From Cryptomeria japonica (taxonomy: Eukaryota; Streptophyta; Pinopsida; Cupressales; Cupressaceae): DNA of 64,000 nt. Location: the NCBI RefSeq assembly GCF_030272615.1, contig NC_081406.1:144498091-144562090 (forward strand). The letters are read 5' to 3'. The translations under genes and the position numbers were made by a program. A model generated the notes under the pieces. The model ran no database searches. It worked only from the letters and a program-made list of their open reading frames with translations, and was not told where the DNA came from. This document shows positions 1 through 11,260 of the stretch, piece by piece; the first letter of the stretch is position 1, and each line of letters begins with the position of its first letter.

Positions 1-99
1 TTTATTCTTATTTGAGAGTTTTGTAAGTCCATTTCTAATGATACAAAATAAATACTCTTAAGAAGGGAATTAATATAATAAGGAGAAGTCTACTTGTAC

Positions 100-400
100 A
101 TATTAAAAGAAGCATTTAATTGTCAACATTAATCTATCTTCTAACTAAGCATTCCTCTAAATATTTAATGAGAGATACCATCTTCTCATCATCATCAATA
201 CCATTTAATAGATTGTTAGCAATTTCCTAGACCAAACTTCAATTCCCATCCCTAAGAATACTAGACCATCATTCTTAGGATCCCCTTTGGATGTCCCATT
301 GAAGTTTAAATTTAATCTCCTACTTGGGGGACAAGCCATCTAGCTTAAAAATCCTACAATCCTTTGAGTTTTTTCTTGGTCATATCATATTTATCGCTTG
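100..400 (-). pseudogene. LINE C-terminal RNase H domain (RVT_3-like)
   Basis: The minus-strand translation around 318-210 contains LNLNFNGTSKGDP, which matches the plant LINE RNase H opening (KLNFDGASKGNPG). The first catalytic Asp is replaced by Asn (FNG rather than FDG). The remainder toward the left edge is eroded by stops. Plant L1 elements with this extra domain use it to remove RNA from the RNA-DNA hybrid. Its position directly after the zf-RVT domain fits that type of element. Confidence 0.6.
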
Positions 401-642
401 ATGACCTGAACATTCTTTACTCACCATCTCATCCCTCCATAAGAACCTTGACTTCCTACCATCTATTATTTTTTTATTGAGAAATTCAACCATACCACGT
501 TCAATTTTAAGGATCACCTCTTTGACAAGGAGTTCTATATTGCAAAATATTTATTGTTCTTCTCTTTCTAAACATGCCACATCAGCATTGAAAAGGATGC
601 AACCCAAATGCCTCCCCACAAAACCTATTTTTGTTATCTTGG

Positions 643-888
643 TTACTCAGATAGTAATTTCATTATATCCAGGTTGCTGGGACTAACCCATATTAATTTA
701 CTTTGCAACCAATCCCAAAGTTTAGCTACATATAGACAATGTAGAAGGAGATGATCATAGGATTCCCTATCTTCTTCACAAAAAATGCACCAGCAAGGCA
801 TGTCAATACCATTTTTTTGCAATTTTTTGCCCACTAGAATTATCTTATGAAGGATAGTCCATAAGAAGACCCCGGCCTTGGGGAGCAC
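643..888 (-). pseudogene. LINE zf-RVT domain
   Basis: An 81-residue minus-strand frame carries the zinc-binding domain that follows the RT of plant L1 LINEs. It shows PKAGVFLWTILHKII, then CWCIFCEEDRESYDHLLLHC, with the C-x2-C...H..H-C metal ligand pattern. It lies between the RT thumb (1303-1751) and the RNase H remnant. The flanking frames are broken. Confidence 0.8.
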
Positions 889-1302
889 AAACTAGTCCCA
901 ATAGAGATTTGAAGGCCAACCATTTGCTACCCTAAGACTCTATTACACCTTATAGACAAAATTCATTGAGTACTTCCTAGATTTGGTACCACTCCAAACC
1001 ATCTCATCCTCCACATCATTAATTTTTAACTTCCTACTTGCTATTTTGGTCTTAAACTAGACTTTCTTATCTTCGTCGACTGGCATGTCACAAGTATCTA
1101 TCCAATCACATACACCCCTTCTTGAGGCCTCCTCTTGGATAAGGTAGCTCTTGAATTTAGTTTTGAATCAATCAAAAAGTAAAGCACACATATCTTGAAT
1201 ATCCTCAATCTCACCTAGCATCGGGAAACCTTCCCATGAGTTGACCCATAGTTCAATCGATTTCCCATTATTGGTACTTTAGGATAAATGATCACTAATC
1301 AC

Positions 1303-1751
1303 CTACCTAGACTCCCAAATGAAATTGCAAATTTCCAAGACTCCCGAGGAGTTAACTAATGTGATAATTTTGCTAAGGGTGCTCAAATCTAAGTATTTGT
1401 TCAACATTACCTTACTCCATAATTTCTTTGGTTTTGAGAACATGTTCCATACCAATTCAACTCCTAATGCCATATTCAACAAACTAAAATTTCTCACTCC
1501 AACTCCCTTGGCTGCCCAATTAGAGCACACCTTATCTCATTTCAAAAGATGAATCAAATTATCATCATTCAAACTCTCCCAAAGATACCATCAATAGACA
1601 CAACATCCTTATTTGCTAATTGTAAACAGAACATCACATAAATTAGGACTACACATATGACAAATTTTAGCATAATGATGTGATTAGCAATGGAAAGACA
1701 CCTTTTTTTCCAAGGCAAAGCCTTAGCATGGTAGTTGTCCATACAATCCAA
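1303..1751 (-). pseudogene. LINE reverse transcriptase, thumb/connection part
   Basis: Two neighbouring minus-strand frames match the post-catalytic part of plant L1 reverse transcriptase. The first (1569-1751) contains LSIANHIIMLKFVI followed by LQLANKDVVSIDGIF. The second (1303-1530) contains WAAKGVGVRNFSLLNMALG and WSKVMLNKYL. In intact elements these are one continuous chain, but here a frameshift and stops separate them. Confidence 0.8.
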
Positions 1752-1759
1752 TTAGATAC

Positions 1760-2680
1760 TAGACTCAATGGTACCATTGAAGATCAAGGCCCCAAGGTAC
1801 TTTTATGGAATATTCTCAATAGAAAACTTGAGCACCTTGGTGATCATTCTCTATCATGTTTTCTTTCTATTGAAGAATATGATGCTTAATTTATCTTCAA
1901 GTTTAGAATATATCCTAATAATATATGATATTTATAAGTATCTCCTAAATAACTTTTTCCTCCCTCAAATTAGCCTCCCTAAAAAGAGTTTCATAAATCA
2001 TGAATTGAATATGAGTGGCAGGTTCAACAATTTTGGCAATACTCACTCCATTCCGTTTGACCTCGACTTGTTTAGCATTGATTAAAGTTCCTAATTATTT
2101 CACCATAATAGTAAAATGAAATGATAACAATGGGTCACCTTGGCTCAACCCTCTGGAAGATTCAAAGAAGCTACATATAGAAGCATTCACCACCACAAAA
2201 ATGAATAGAGGAGATAAAATCAGATAACTTATTGATCCAAAACTGGTTGAAGCCAAAACTTTCCAAGATTTGTATTAAGAATCTTTGGCAAACCTAATCA
2301 TAAGACTTATTAATATCTATTTTGATAAACATGATCCTTCATTTGAACACTATGTTAGAGTGGATGGCTTTGTTCTCTATAATAATTTTGTTTGTAATAT
2401 CTCTCCTTGGTATAAAACTATTCTAGTTATTTGAAACAATTTGGTTGTGGAGTAATTGAGCCTATTTTAAATTGCCTTCTAAACTATCTTGTAGATACTA
2501 TTGCCAAGATATATTAAATGAAAATTGACAAACTACTTGTACTCATTCTTCTTTAGGACAAGCACAATAGTTGTGTTGTTGAAGTCTTTCACAATTATAT
2601 TCTTAGCTTTGAACTCTTCTGCGACTTCCCAAATCTCTAGACAACTAATATGCCAACACTTCTGATAGAAAAGGATAGTG
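1760..2680 (-). pseudogene. LINE reverse transcriptase core, second part
   Basis: The broken minus-strand translation holds FYQKCWHISCLEIWEVAEEF near 2680-2610, then a VKDFNNTTIVLVLKK phrase, then LSQGDPLLSFHFTIMV near 2150-2100. These equal the GFTGAFFQ.CW, FNNT.IALVPK and GLRQGDPLSPFLF motifs of plant L1 RT. A KYLGALIFNGT phrase near 1800 equals KYLGIPLF.G. The YxDD motif lies in a decayed stretch near 1900 and cannot be read cleanly. Confidence 0.75.
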
Positions 2681-2685
2681 AAACC

Positions 2686-4496
2686 TATTGGCAAGAGATA
2701 CTACATAGATGATCAAATATTTCCATTGATGGAAACTAGAGTCAGATATTCAATCCATAGTTCATAATTCATTCATACCGGAAGAGAGATTAAGGTAAAA
2801 TGAGGTCCGGTGAGATAGAACAATGTATTTGAGAGTATAAAGTGTTTTTGTTGGTGGCTCAGCTGTGTAGAATATTTTGTGTTGTGGATCTCAAAAAAGT
2901 ATTATTGATGTGTAATTTACCTTAGTCCAAGTTTATGGCCTTCGGTGTTGAGTTTTGAGTAAGTTGGAGGATAATGTATACAAGTTTTTGGTTAGAACAG
3001 TGTTCATCAGCAATAACGTGTGGATATGTAGAGTAATTTTGATGATTATTTGTTTGTTCAAGGATGTAAAGATGACATGTGGAAACCGTGTGGTCATATT
3101 TTTTGCTCTGCATATGCATTGGAGTTCAGATTTAGCCGACTTCGTATACATGTTTGATTTTGTGTGTGATGTGTTTTTGGGCCGACACGATGAAGTCATA
3201 ATTTGATGTTGTAGATATATAAGAGCGGTTGATATGATCATTTATGAGATCGATGGGTGTGTGGAAAGTGTGTATGAGTGATTGTGTGTAGTTTTACATG
3301 TGCAAGTGGGAGAATTGTGCTTTGGTATAGAGTAGAATATCATAACAATGCAGTGTAGCAGAGCAGAGTAAGATAAAGTATTTTGTGCTTAATCGGAACT
3401 ATATTTTGGCATTTGTAGATGTTGTTTATCAGTTTAGACATTCCAATTATCTTTTGTAATCATTTGTAAGGCAATGTGCCTTTTGAGTTGTAGCCCTTAT
3501 TGTAATTTGAGCAGTGAGCTCTAGGTAGTGTGCCTGAATGCATGTGCATTCCCCTTATGTAATATTTATATACTTCTAACAAAGTATATTAATATTGTGA
3601 GTCTTAATCCCGTTGTGGTTTTTCCCTTAACTGAGTTTCCACATAAAAATCTTGGTGTTATGTGTGTTATTGATGTGGTGTCAATTTGTGTTTTAACTGT
3701 TAATTATCATATGTGCAGTTTTGTTTTGGGAGAGAGTGATTTATGTTGTATGTGTCTTTGGCATTGATGTCAAAGAGGGAGAGAATCATGTGAAATTTTT
3801 TTATATCATGCACTGATCTCAGTAGGAGATTATTGAGAGTTATGCAGAGATTGTTGATTATTGATTTCTTTCTTTGCATTGATTATTTTTCACATTCATA
3901 TGTTGTCATCAATGCCAAATGGGGACATTGTTAGATAATGTTGAGAAGTTTTCTGGAATAATGTTTTGTCATTAATGTCAACATATTTCTTTGTGTGTTC
4001 CAGTATTGCGGTCAAATTAAGTGAGGTGGTTTGGCCACTGTGTTGCATATGAGCTATTGCAGTTTAATGGGTTTTGAGATAAGTATTTCAAGTTGATTCA
4101 ACAAAAATTTTAGTGGTCCATATGGTGATTTGTTTGAGTTGTGTGATCCGATATTGAGGTTGGTCTTTCAGTGTTTTGGTTTTTGCTCCGCATTGCTCTG
4201 GAATTATAGTACCTTGGTTTGTGGATCTGGCAGAGTGTTTTAGATGTTCTGGTGTGTCCTCAATTCTAATGGTTCATGATTTGGAGGTCTAGAAGTGAAT
4301 CTTTCAGTTTATCAGTCAGTTCAATATGTGTTCTTGAGGTTCGATATATTGATGTTGGAGATTATTGCAAGTGGTGATGTTGCAGTTGTTGATGTGATAA
4401 TTCACGTTGCATTAAGTGGATAAAGAATCCGATTAAGAATGTTAAAAATTATAGAACATTGATTCACCCTCCTCTCGGTGTTCTTTGTTTCCAACA
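2686..4496 (+). mobile_element. Copia-type LTR inserted in the LINE (solo, with extra internal sequence)
   Basis: It starts TATTGGCAAGAGATAC and ends TTTGTTTCCAACA, which are the ends of the LTR family also seen at 6933-8041, 15907-17019 and 17707-18781, here in plus orientation. The flanks are AAACC (2681-2685) and AAACT (4497-4501), a 5-bp target duplication with one change. Shared blocks include the TATA region near 3214 and the CTAGGTAGTGTGCCTGAATG block near 3517. The copy is 1.81 kb against about 1.1 kb for its relatives. The surplus lies roughly between 3740 and 4400 and includes a second polypurine-like/LTR-start motif near 3920. Confidence 0.8.
3214..3224 (+). promoter_or_regulatory. 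TATA box of the LTR
   Basis: GATATATAAGAG occupies the same place as the TATA motif in the other copies of this LTR family (minus strand near 7486, 16464 and 18245). It is the expected core promoter of the retrotransposon transcript. Confidence 0.6.
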
Positions 4497-4723
4497 AAAC
4501 TATCTGGACGAAGTGCTTCACCAAGATATAGATAAAAAGTAGTTTTTTTCATCTCCTCCAACATAAAGGGGGCCTCAAGCATAGGTTTGTCATCCTTGAA
4601 AGCAATTAGTTCAACTCAATTCAATATCTTCAAATTAACCATCCCCAAATAGACTACAGGATCTGCATCCCCCATGTGCACCAATAACATCGAGAAGAAG
4701 CAAATTGCAGCCTCTTCCATGTC

Positions 4724-5081
4724 TTAAGCCATCAAGCATTCCTTACTAGATTCATTAAGGATTTTTTTAAACCTTTTTGAACATGTGGCTAGACTCGAAT
4801 GAATTATGGAAGTTTTTTTTGTTATTATCACCAACTTCCAATAAGGAGTCACGAGCCTTTGCTTTCTAAAATTCCTTTTTTGTAGCAAGAAATTCAACGT
4901 GCTTAGCCAACAACATTTTCTCTTTGATGACATCCACATGGAACATATCATTAGTGGCGACTCTTTCATTGAGCTCCACAAGCTCTAGTTCAACCCAATC
5001 CTTTTCTCTATATATATTTTTAAAGGATGAAATGTTCAACTCTTTAATAATTTTATTGATATGGGCTAATCTCTTTAACAA
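4724..5081 (-). pseudogene. LINE linker between endonuclease and RT
   Basis: The minus-strand frame 5081-4866 reads as a charged helix (KRLAHINKIIKELNISSFKN, then VELELVELNERV) typical of the linker after the L1 endonuclease. The next frame continues with a version of SRETWLKEGDKNTKFFHN, here shifted and altered. One frameshift near 4870 separates the two. Confidence 0.75.
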
Positions 5082-5234
5082 AACAAATCTCTTGGTCCCT
5101 TCCGATTATGGGATCTCCATCCACCAACCTTCTTATAGACCTATCAAATATTCACTTCTAAATCATATACTCAAACTTAAAGTAGGATCTTGTGGGCTTG
5201 TTGGCTACACAAAATTATCGAGTCATCGGGAAAT

Positions 5235-5880
5235 GATTTGAAATGGAAATAGGAAGAATGAATGACTCTATTCCTATGTGTAACTCTAACCAATTTTTAG
5301 ACACCAAGAACTAATCCAAATGGTCAACAATGTTTGTGAAACCTAAATGCTAGTTAGACCAAGTAAACTAGCCAGCCTTAGGAGAACATTTGCTAAGAAA
5401 TTGAAATCAATGAACCATCTACAATCATTGTTAACCTGATTTTCTTTGAAGACCTCCACTCTTTTCCTCCAAATTGTTTTCTCATCTTTAACTAGATTGA
5501 TCCTTGTAGATAAATTATTCCATTACATCCTTTTGTCCTTTGTTTTGACCAGACCATATACATTAAAAAGGTAAAAGGAAATATCAGAGGTAAGACAATA
5601 GACCTTTCATTGAGCCCAATATTGATTTCTTTAGAAAGAATCCACCTTGACCAAAACTAGGTTCCAAAGAATACCTAGACCACTTGCACTCCCTTGAGGA
5701 AAGACAAAGAATCTGCACCAATATTTGCAATGGCTTTAAAAACCTATCAACATCTTCAAGATTTAGTTTCTTGCAACAATACAATGTCAACCAATTTTTT
5801 TTTATCTAGATGGTGCTTGGTCAAGTGTTATTTGTTACAGGTGTTTAAGCCCCTAACATTGCATGAGGTCATCTCCATTG
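5235..5880 (-). pseudogene. LINE endonuclease (APE-type) remnant
   Basis: A minus-strand CNVRGLNT-like start is followed by LVDIVLLQETK near 5800, the catalytic Glu motif of APE-like LINE endonucleases. At 5290-5235 NWLELHIGIESFILPISISNH corresponds to the final SDH catalytic motif, with Asp replaced by Asn. Several stops lie between these points. The enzyme would nick target DNA to prime reverse transcription. This copy is inactive. Confidence 0.75.
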
Positions 5881-5900
5881 CCCTCCAAGGGAGGTCATCA

Positions 5901-6932
5901 CTCCCTTAGATATAATCATATATTATTTGATATTGGGAAGACCTTTCTCAATCATAATTTCTTCTATCTTTTGTCTATTGCTTTTTTCTCTTTCATCTTC
6001 CTACCTCCCTCAGATACTCTAAGAGTCTTGGTTGCAGATTAAATAATATGTCAATATTGTAAGATTTAAATCCCATCTTTCTTTTTCATTTCTTCTTCTA
6101 ACCATTCCTCCACCTTTGTATCTAGTGACAGTCATTGTATGGAGACACCAACCTAGATCTAAGCAAAAGAGGATGATTTAGATATGTTATCAGAAGTTTG
6201 ACCCAATTTTTGGGAATTATGCTCCTCCTTGCCCTAGTCCTCTAGATTTCTCACCATCAAAAGGTGGACCTATTTGTCTTTGTGAATCATGTTGATCCTC
6301 TCAAACACAAATCTATACATGTTTCCTACACATAAAAAGAAGGGTGGAATTTTTAGGAATATGGGAGTTAACCTTGAATGAAATAATAAAAATATTGAAA
6401 TAAATACTGGAAAGATATACCTCATATCTACAATTGCTAATGATGATGATTTGTTCCTTGAATTTAATTACACGTGTTGTATGAAATGTCACGAACATGC
6501 CAAAACTCTTATTACACACACATGCTTATATGGGAATGATGTAATTTTGCTCCACAATGGTTGAATGATGAATATGTAGCATTGGAGATCTCTAAAAATT
6601 CTTGATAATAAATGCTTCATAGATGCAAGAGTGATAAGAATTGATTTCTTAGATTGGACAAATCAAATTAGGTTGATAAAATATCTTTATATAGGGGTAT
6701 CTAGGTAAATTACCGATTAGGCCGACCTCCAACAATCATGTGGAGCCACGAGGACCAAATCTTACCATAGAGATATAGAACCTACCCCATTTTAAATTAG
6801 GGCCGTATAAGGAGGGACCATGACATTTTAAGGTGCCATGGTTCAGACCAGGGTGCTCCTCCCCCTAGTCTCTCTCCAATCAAGGCCCAAACAATAGTAA
6901 AATAAGGTGGGTGTCCCATGGTAGGACCCACA
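5901..6932. other. Spacer between LINE and Copia element
   Basis: No recognisable gene. The minus strand from 6260 to 5900 is charged and stop-rich and may be the end of LINE ORF1. From 6660 to 6930 the sequence is somewhat richer in GC, with no open frame longer than about 60 codons that I can assign. Confidence 0.4.
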
Positions 6933-8041
6933 CATTGGAACCAAGGAACACTGAGAGGGGGGTTGAAATAATGTTTTGCAATCTTTAACTTTATTAATTT
7001 GTTCTTTCAACCATTTAATGCATATGAACAAAAGAGAGATGCAAGATCATAAAGCAAATAACTACAACGCCATAACAACAAGATTTATGTACATGGAAAC
7101 CTAGTTAAGGGAAAAACCACGGTGGGGATGAGCCCACAATAGGTATACGCTGCAGAAGTATAGAAATATTACAATGGAGAAAGCACATGCATTCAGGCAC
7201 ACTGCCTAGAGCTCACTACTCAAAAGAGAGAGGCTTACTACCTACAAATCAAATAAAAATATTATAGATCATTTGATTTGATGAACATCATCTACAAATG
7301 CAAAAGTATAATTTTGGTGAAGATCATTACACAAATTTCATACTCTTCTCACACTTCATCTTATCCTGCTTTGTTTTTCTACACTGTCATTGATCCAAAG
7401 CACTAATCTCCAACCTGGGTACATCGAACTTCTCAAAATTAATTATACTCAACCTTTGCATCATCAAAATGACCAAAACCATCACTCTTATATATCTGCA
7501 ACAAGAAATCATAACGGCTACATGTCAGCGCAAGAATATTTAATTATTTTATGAATCATGTACAATCTGGTGTAAAAATATGAACTCAAATGCTAATGCA
7601 GACCAAAACAATCAAACACATGCTACTACATATGTTGGTAACACATCCTCAATCAGAAAAACAATCGCCAAAATCACTCCAATTAATCCACATACAGATT
7701 TATCATGCTAGTCAGTCGTATTGCACTGTCAAACCAAAACCTGATACACCGGATCTTCTAACTCACACATCAATCATCACTGAAGGCTAAAATTATAGAA
7801 TAAGGTACTCTATACATATACCAATATTCCCTTAGATCCTAAAAAAAAAATATTAACCCAAATAAAAATGCAAACCAAAATACCAAACACTGTCAAACGC
7901 CTTGTTCTAAGCTTGTCAGACTTAAACCAATCTTCAATCTGACTTCTAGTATGAGAAAATCATTCACTATGAATGGGTAGAGTGACTTGGGTTTCCATAA
8001 ATGACAACACTAGATAACCTATGTAGTGTCTCTTGCCAACA
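6933..8041 (-). repeat. 3' LTR of the outer non-autonomous Copia
   Basis: It reads on the minus strand from TGTTGGCAAGAGACAC (at 8041) to a TTGGAACC-derived end near 6933. It is about 1.1 kb and shares blocks in order with 15907-17019: the ATCATTCACT/GACTTGGGT region, the TATA region, and the phrase reading GGTTTTTCCCTTAACT on the element strand. A TATA motif lies at 7486-7497. Confidence 0.8.
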
Positions 8042-8053
8042 ATATCCCCCTTT
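8042..8053 (-). other. Polypurine tract of the outer Copia
   Basis: On the minus strand AAAGGGGGATAT lies directly before the LTR start TGTTGG. This is the expected plus-strand DNA priming site and fixes 6933-8041 as the 3' LTR. Confidence 0.7.
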
Positions 8054-8287
8054 GGCATTGATGGCAACGAAGTGAAAAATGGTTGTGTCAGAATCAGTAC
8101 CACATATATACACACATTGCAAAAATTAAAAACTCAAAACTCCAAAACTCCCCCTGAGATGAATCTAACTTTTTTCACTACCCTACACTCCCCCTTTGAC
8201 ATCAATGGAAAAGGTAGGGATCCACATTCCACAATTCATACAAAAACTCTATATACAGTAGCATATGTACACATATACATTCCTATC

Positions 8288-9477
8288 TTACATAAACTTA
8301 AATATGCTTGCAAAAATGTTCTTCAATGAATTCAAATGACTGTCCCAACCTTTCTTGAGACACTCCAAAACTGAGATGAGACCACTGAAGAGAAATTCTT
8401 GCATCTCTACCAATTAAAGATCTATGGGTTTATTTGTGGTCATGGCATCTTGGACTTCCTTTAAAGCACTAAGAATTATTCCAACTTACGAGTGATTAGA
8501 CTCCAAAGCTCAAAAACTCTACCAACAACCTTATCTTTATCATGGGTCACGCTCTTGATTTTGTCAAATAATGATACAACTTGACCTTCTTGACTGGCCA
8601 CAGAAGTAGTCAAGGGATCAAAGGATTGATAAATACCTGTCAACTGATTCTCATTCTTCTTAATCTACTTCTCAATGTCTTAAACAAATTTAGAAAATGA
8701 TAAAAAAGATTTGTAGACACTACCTCCTTCAAATAAGGCATTTTGAATAATCTTTATACAAGTGTCTAACAAACTCCTATCATTAGCAATCATCTTCTTC
8801 AATTCACATAATCTTTTATCATCAAATTCATTCTAGACCTCAATCTCAGCTGACTTTTCTAGAGACTCAAAATGAGTACTTACAGAGTTGACTAAGCTCT
8901 TCAACTATCCATAGGGAGAATCAAATGTGTCCTTACAAAATGTAGGCAATATCTTCTCTAGGACACCGCATGCAAGCCCTAGCTGCTCACTATCCTCCAT
9001 GTGAGTTTTTAGAATCTCCTCTCTTGCTTTGGCCTATGCAAATGATGCAAACTTTAGCTTCTGAAGTGGAGAGAGTGTGGCCAAATTGATAGGCCCTTGA
9101 GTCAATTCTTGATCATCCAAGTCCAGCTTTACTTGCTCTAAGAATTCCTTCACTACCCCTATAGTGTCTCTTGCTTCAATTTTGATTTCAATCTTCTTCT
9201 CCTTAGTCACCATCTCTTCTTTTTCCTTTGGTACCTTTATTGTATCCACATTTGTTTGTTCCAGAGGATTAGTATCCTCAATTGTATCTTGCACTGTTTC
9301 TTCATTACTTTTATTCATCTCTTCTCCAACTCTTGTTCTCGAAACAAAGGAAACATTGACTTCAGCTTCCAGATTAGATGTATCATCATCACCACCTTGC
9401 TCTACTCCTAAGACAACATCAAATCTATTCTTTTCAAGAATTGCCTTCAATATCTTATGTCTCTTTCACCACTCCAT
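8288..9477 (-). pseudogene. Unrecognised ~395-codon ORF in the place of pol
   Basis: From a plausible ATG at 9475-9477 the minus strand stays in one frame for about 330 codons, broken only by stops (9034-9036 and several more, mostly TAG or TAA where Gln would fit). A single frameshift near 8480 leads into a second frame that ends at TAA 8288-8290. The product would be acidic in its first 140 residues (GVEQGGDDDTSNLEAEVNV; many E, D and K) and then mainly helical, with a PINLATLSPLQKLKFASFA segment and repeated charged leucine-rich stretches. I recognise no family. It sits between the gag stop (9585) and the 3' LTR, exactly where pol would be. It could be an element-specific structural or regulatory protein, or a captured host gene. 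Confidence 0.6.
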
Positions 9478-9584
9478 TTGCAATACTCTAATATAAATTT
9501 TCAACCTACCAGATTCAAGTACCAACTGATAGTAGGGGGAAATAATATTTTCTTGAAAACTCCCCATAGGTCAGAGACCTTAAA

Positions 9585-10144
9585 TCAATTCCTAGAGGAA
9601 TTTCCAGCACCGGATTCAAGTGCGTACCCATTCCTTGTATCAGTATCACTCTTCTTCACCCATGTTTTCTTCATTTGATTTTTGATCTCATCTATTTTCC
9701 CTTTTCCTTTATCATCTGTCTACACACTCTTGTTCTTGTCTATCAAATCCTTCCTATCTACATTCTTGCTTTAACAAAATCTTGCAATGTGACCGGATTT
9801 GTTGCAATTATAGCACACAACATTTCCTTGTCTAGACCTGTAATTCCCTTGATTTCCTCTTTATATCCACTTATTAGCAATGTGTCTAAACCTATTGCAT
9901 ACATAACATCTAACATCCCTTCTATTGAAATAGCTATTCATCATACTTCTGCATTCACTTGATTCATGTCCATACTTATTGCATTTGAAACATTGACCAG
10001 AGAAAGATGGACCATTGTGATTCATTCTAGTTTTTTATTGAATAGCTTTATGACCAAATTTATTGTAGACAAAGCAATTACCATTGAAACATGGATAGTT
10101 TTGAGCATTAGGTTGTCTTACCAAAGACCTTCTAGGTTTGATCT
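9585..10144 (-). pseudogene. Copia gag, zinc-knuckle C-terminal part
   Basis: The minus-strand reading gives KPRRSLVRQPNAQNYPCF, then a degenerate first knuckle (NCFVYNKFGHKA), a cysteine/histidine cluster near 9960, and a clear CCHC knuckle YNCNKSGHIARFC near 9810. The frame closes with KKTWVKKSDT and a stop at 9585-9587. This is the nucleic-acid-binding end of a SIRE-type gag. Its N-terminal continuation is at 15177-15880, beyond the inserted TR-GAG1. Confidence 0.75.
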
Positions 10145-10619
10145 TGTGAGATTTTGCCAAGATCAAGAGCTCAATGAAAAGTACAAAAGAGAGACAAAAT
10201 ATAGGACAAGAATAAACTATATTCTCATCAATAGATAAATGGTTATTGTTCATACAATGAATATGAGCCTGCATATATAGGCAAGGAAATATGGATATGT
10301 GAGAAAAAAAACACGACATGTGGCTCAATAAGAAACAAGGGTAGGCAGGAAATAGGTGTGGTAGGTAGGAGAAACAATAAAATAATCCACATGAGGTGGA
10401 TCATCCACCGAAGGTGGAATTATCACTCCACAATAAGTGGATATGATAAAGTAGTAACAAGATCACACCATAAAAGGTGGAAATTCTCCTACACACACTA
10501 TCCCAATGTGGCACAAACACCCAAGTGTCTCATACCCAAACTACTATGAAATACATTATCCTAAGTAAACTTAAGTAAGGTGTAATAATATTCATGATGA
10601 ATAATTATTTACACCAACA
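10145..10619 (-). repeat. 3' LTR of TR-GAG1
   Basis: 475 bp, reading on the minus strand from TGTTGGTGTAAATAATTATT to ATCTTGGCAAAATCTCACA. It is closely similar to 14702-15176, 20077-20568 and 23903-24382. The TATA motif CTATATATGC is at 10271-10280. Confidence 0.9.
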
Positions 10620-10628
10620 CCCCCCCTT
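10620..10628 (-). other. Polypurine tract of TR-GAG1
   Basis: AAGGGGGGG on the minus strand touches the LTR start TGTTGGTG. The same seven-G run is at 20569-20575 in TR-GAG2. Confidence 0.75.
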
Positions 10629-11260
10629 AAGTGAAACTTAGGGGAATGCACTTAAGTCTACAATGCAACTAAGCAATGCAAGATGGGTCCTAGCTACAAG
10701 GCCATGTTAGGTACCCATGTACAAATGCAAATACAAAGCAAACTAACACAATGAAATATCTCACAAAGCGGGGAAAGAGAGAAAAAACCCTCCCCCAAAA
10801 GAGGAATGAAAACTAGATACAAAGAAATCTCATAGAAGTATGTGAGGAACAAAACCCCATGTGAGGAAAATCCCCTCCCCCTCCCATATGAGAGAAGAAG
10901 TGAAACTAGGAAGCCCCCCCTCAATATAAAATCTACACCAATAATAGAAGCTCGATGATGTATAAAGAAACTGCTCCAATGTCAAACAACATTCCTCCCC
11001 TTAGGAAGAAACAAAATAAAAGGTGTATCCATGAAGTCTCCCCAATCATGAAGGGAAGATGTAAGAAAAAAACTCATGATGAAAGAAGTCGCTGAAAACT
11101 GCTCAAGTGTCCCCGTGTTGATGCTGAATGATACCCCCTCCAAAGGTGATAAATTTCTCCACACTACTGAAAAAGGTACTCCAAGATCTAGTGGATATTA
11201 ATGTAGAATGTGACCCAAAGACTCACATGTCTCCTCTAAACATAAAGAGACCTCCTCCAA
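10629..11260 (-). other. TR-GAG1 region between ORF and 3' LTR
   Basis: No complete ORF. Frames such as 10982-11164 (LSPLEGVSFSINTGTLEQF) are preserved in TR-GAG2 at 20907-21246, so part of this was probably coding in the ancestor, as a continuation of the acidic tail. It does not resemble integrase or RT. Confidence 0.5.

Larger units (their letters stand above)
150..5900 (-). mobile_element. L1-type LINE, degraded, split by an LTR insertion
   Basis: Read on the minus strand from high to low coordinates, this stretch gives the order of a plant L1 ORF2: endonuclease (5235-5880), linker helix (4724-5081), reverse transcriptase (4502-4720, resuming at 2680-1760), thumb (1303-1751), zf-RVT (643-888) and RNase H (about 100-400). 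Stops and frameshifts are frequent, so it is dead. A plus-strand LTR at 2686-4496 separates the two RT parts. When it is removed, the RT reading resumes correctly at a phrase equivalent to the usual GFT.FFQ.CW. Sequence from 5900 to about 6260 on the minus strand may hold the end of ORF1, but I could not confirm it. No poly(A) end is visible, so the element probably continues past the left edge. Confidence 0.85.
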
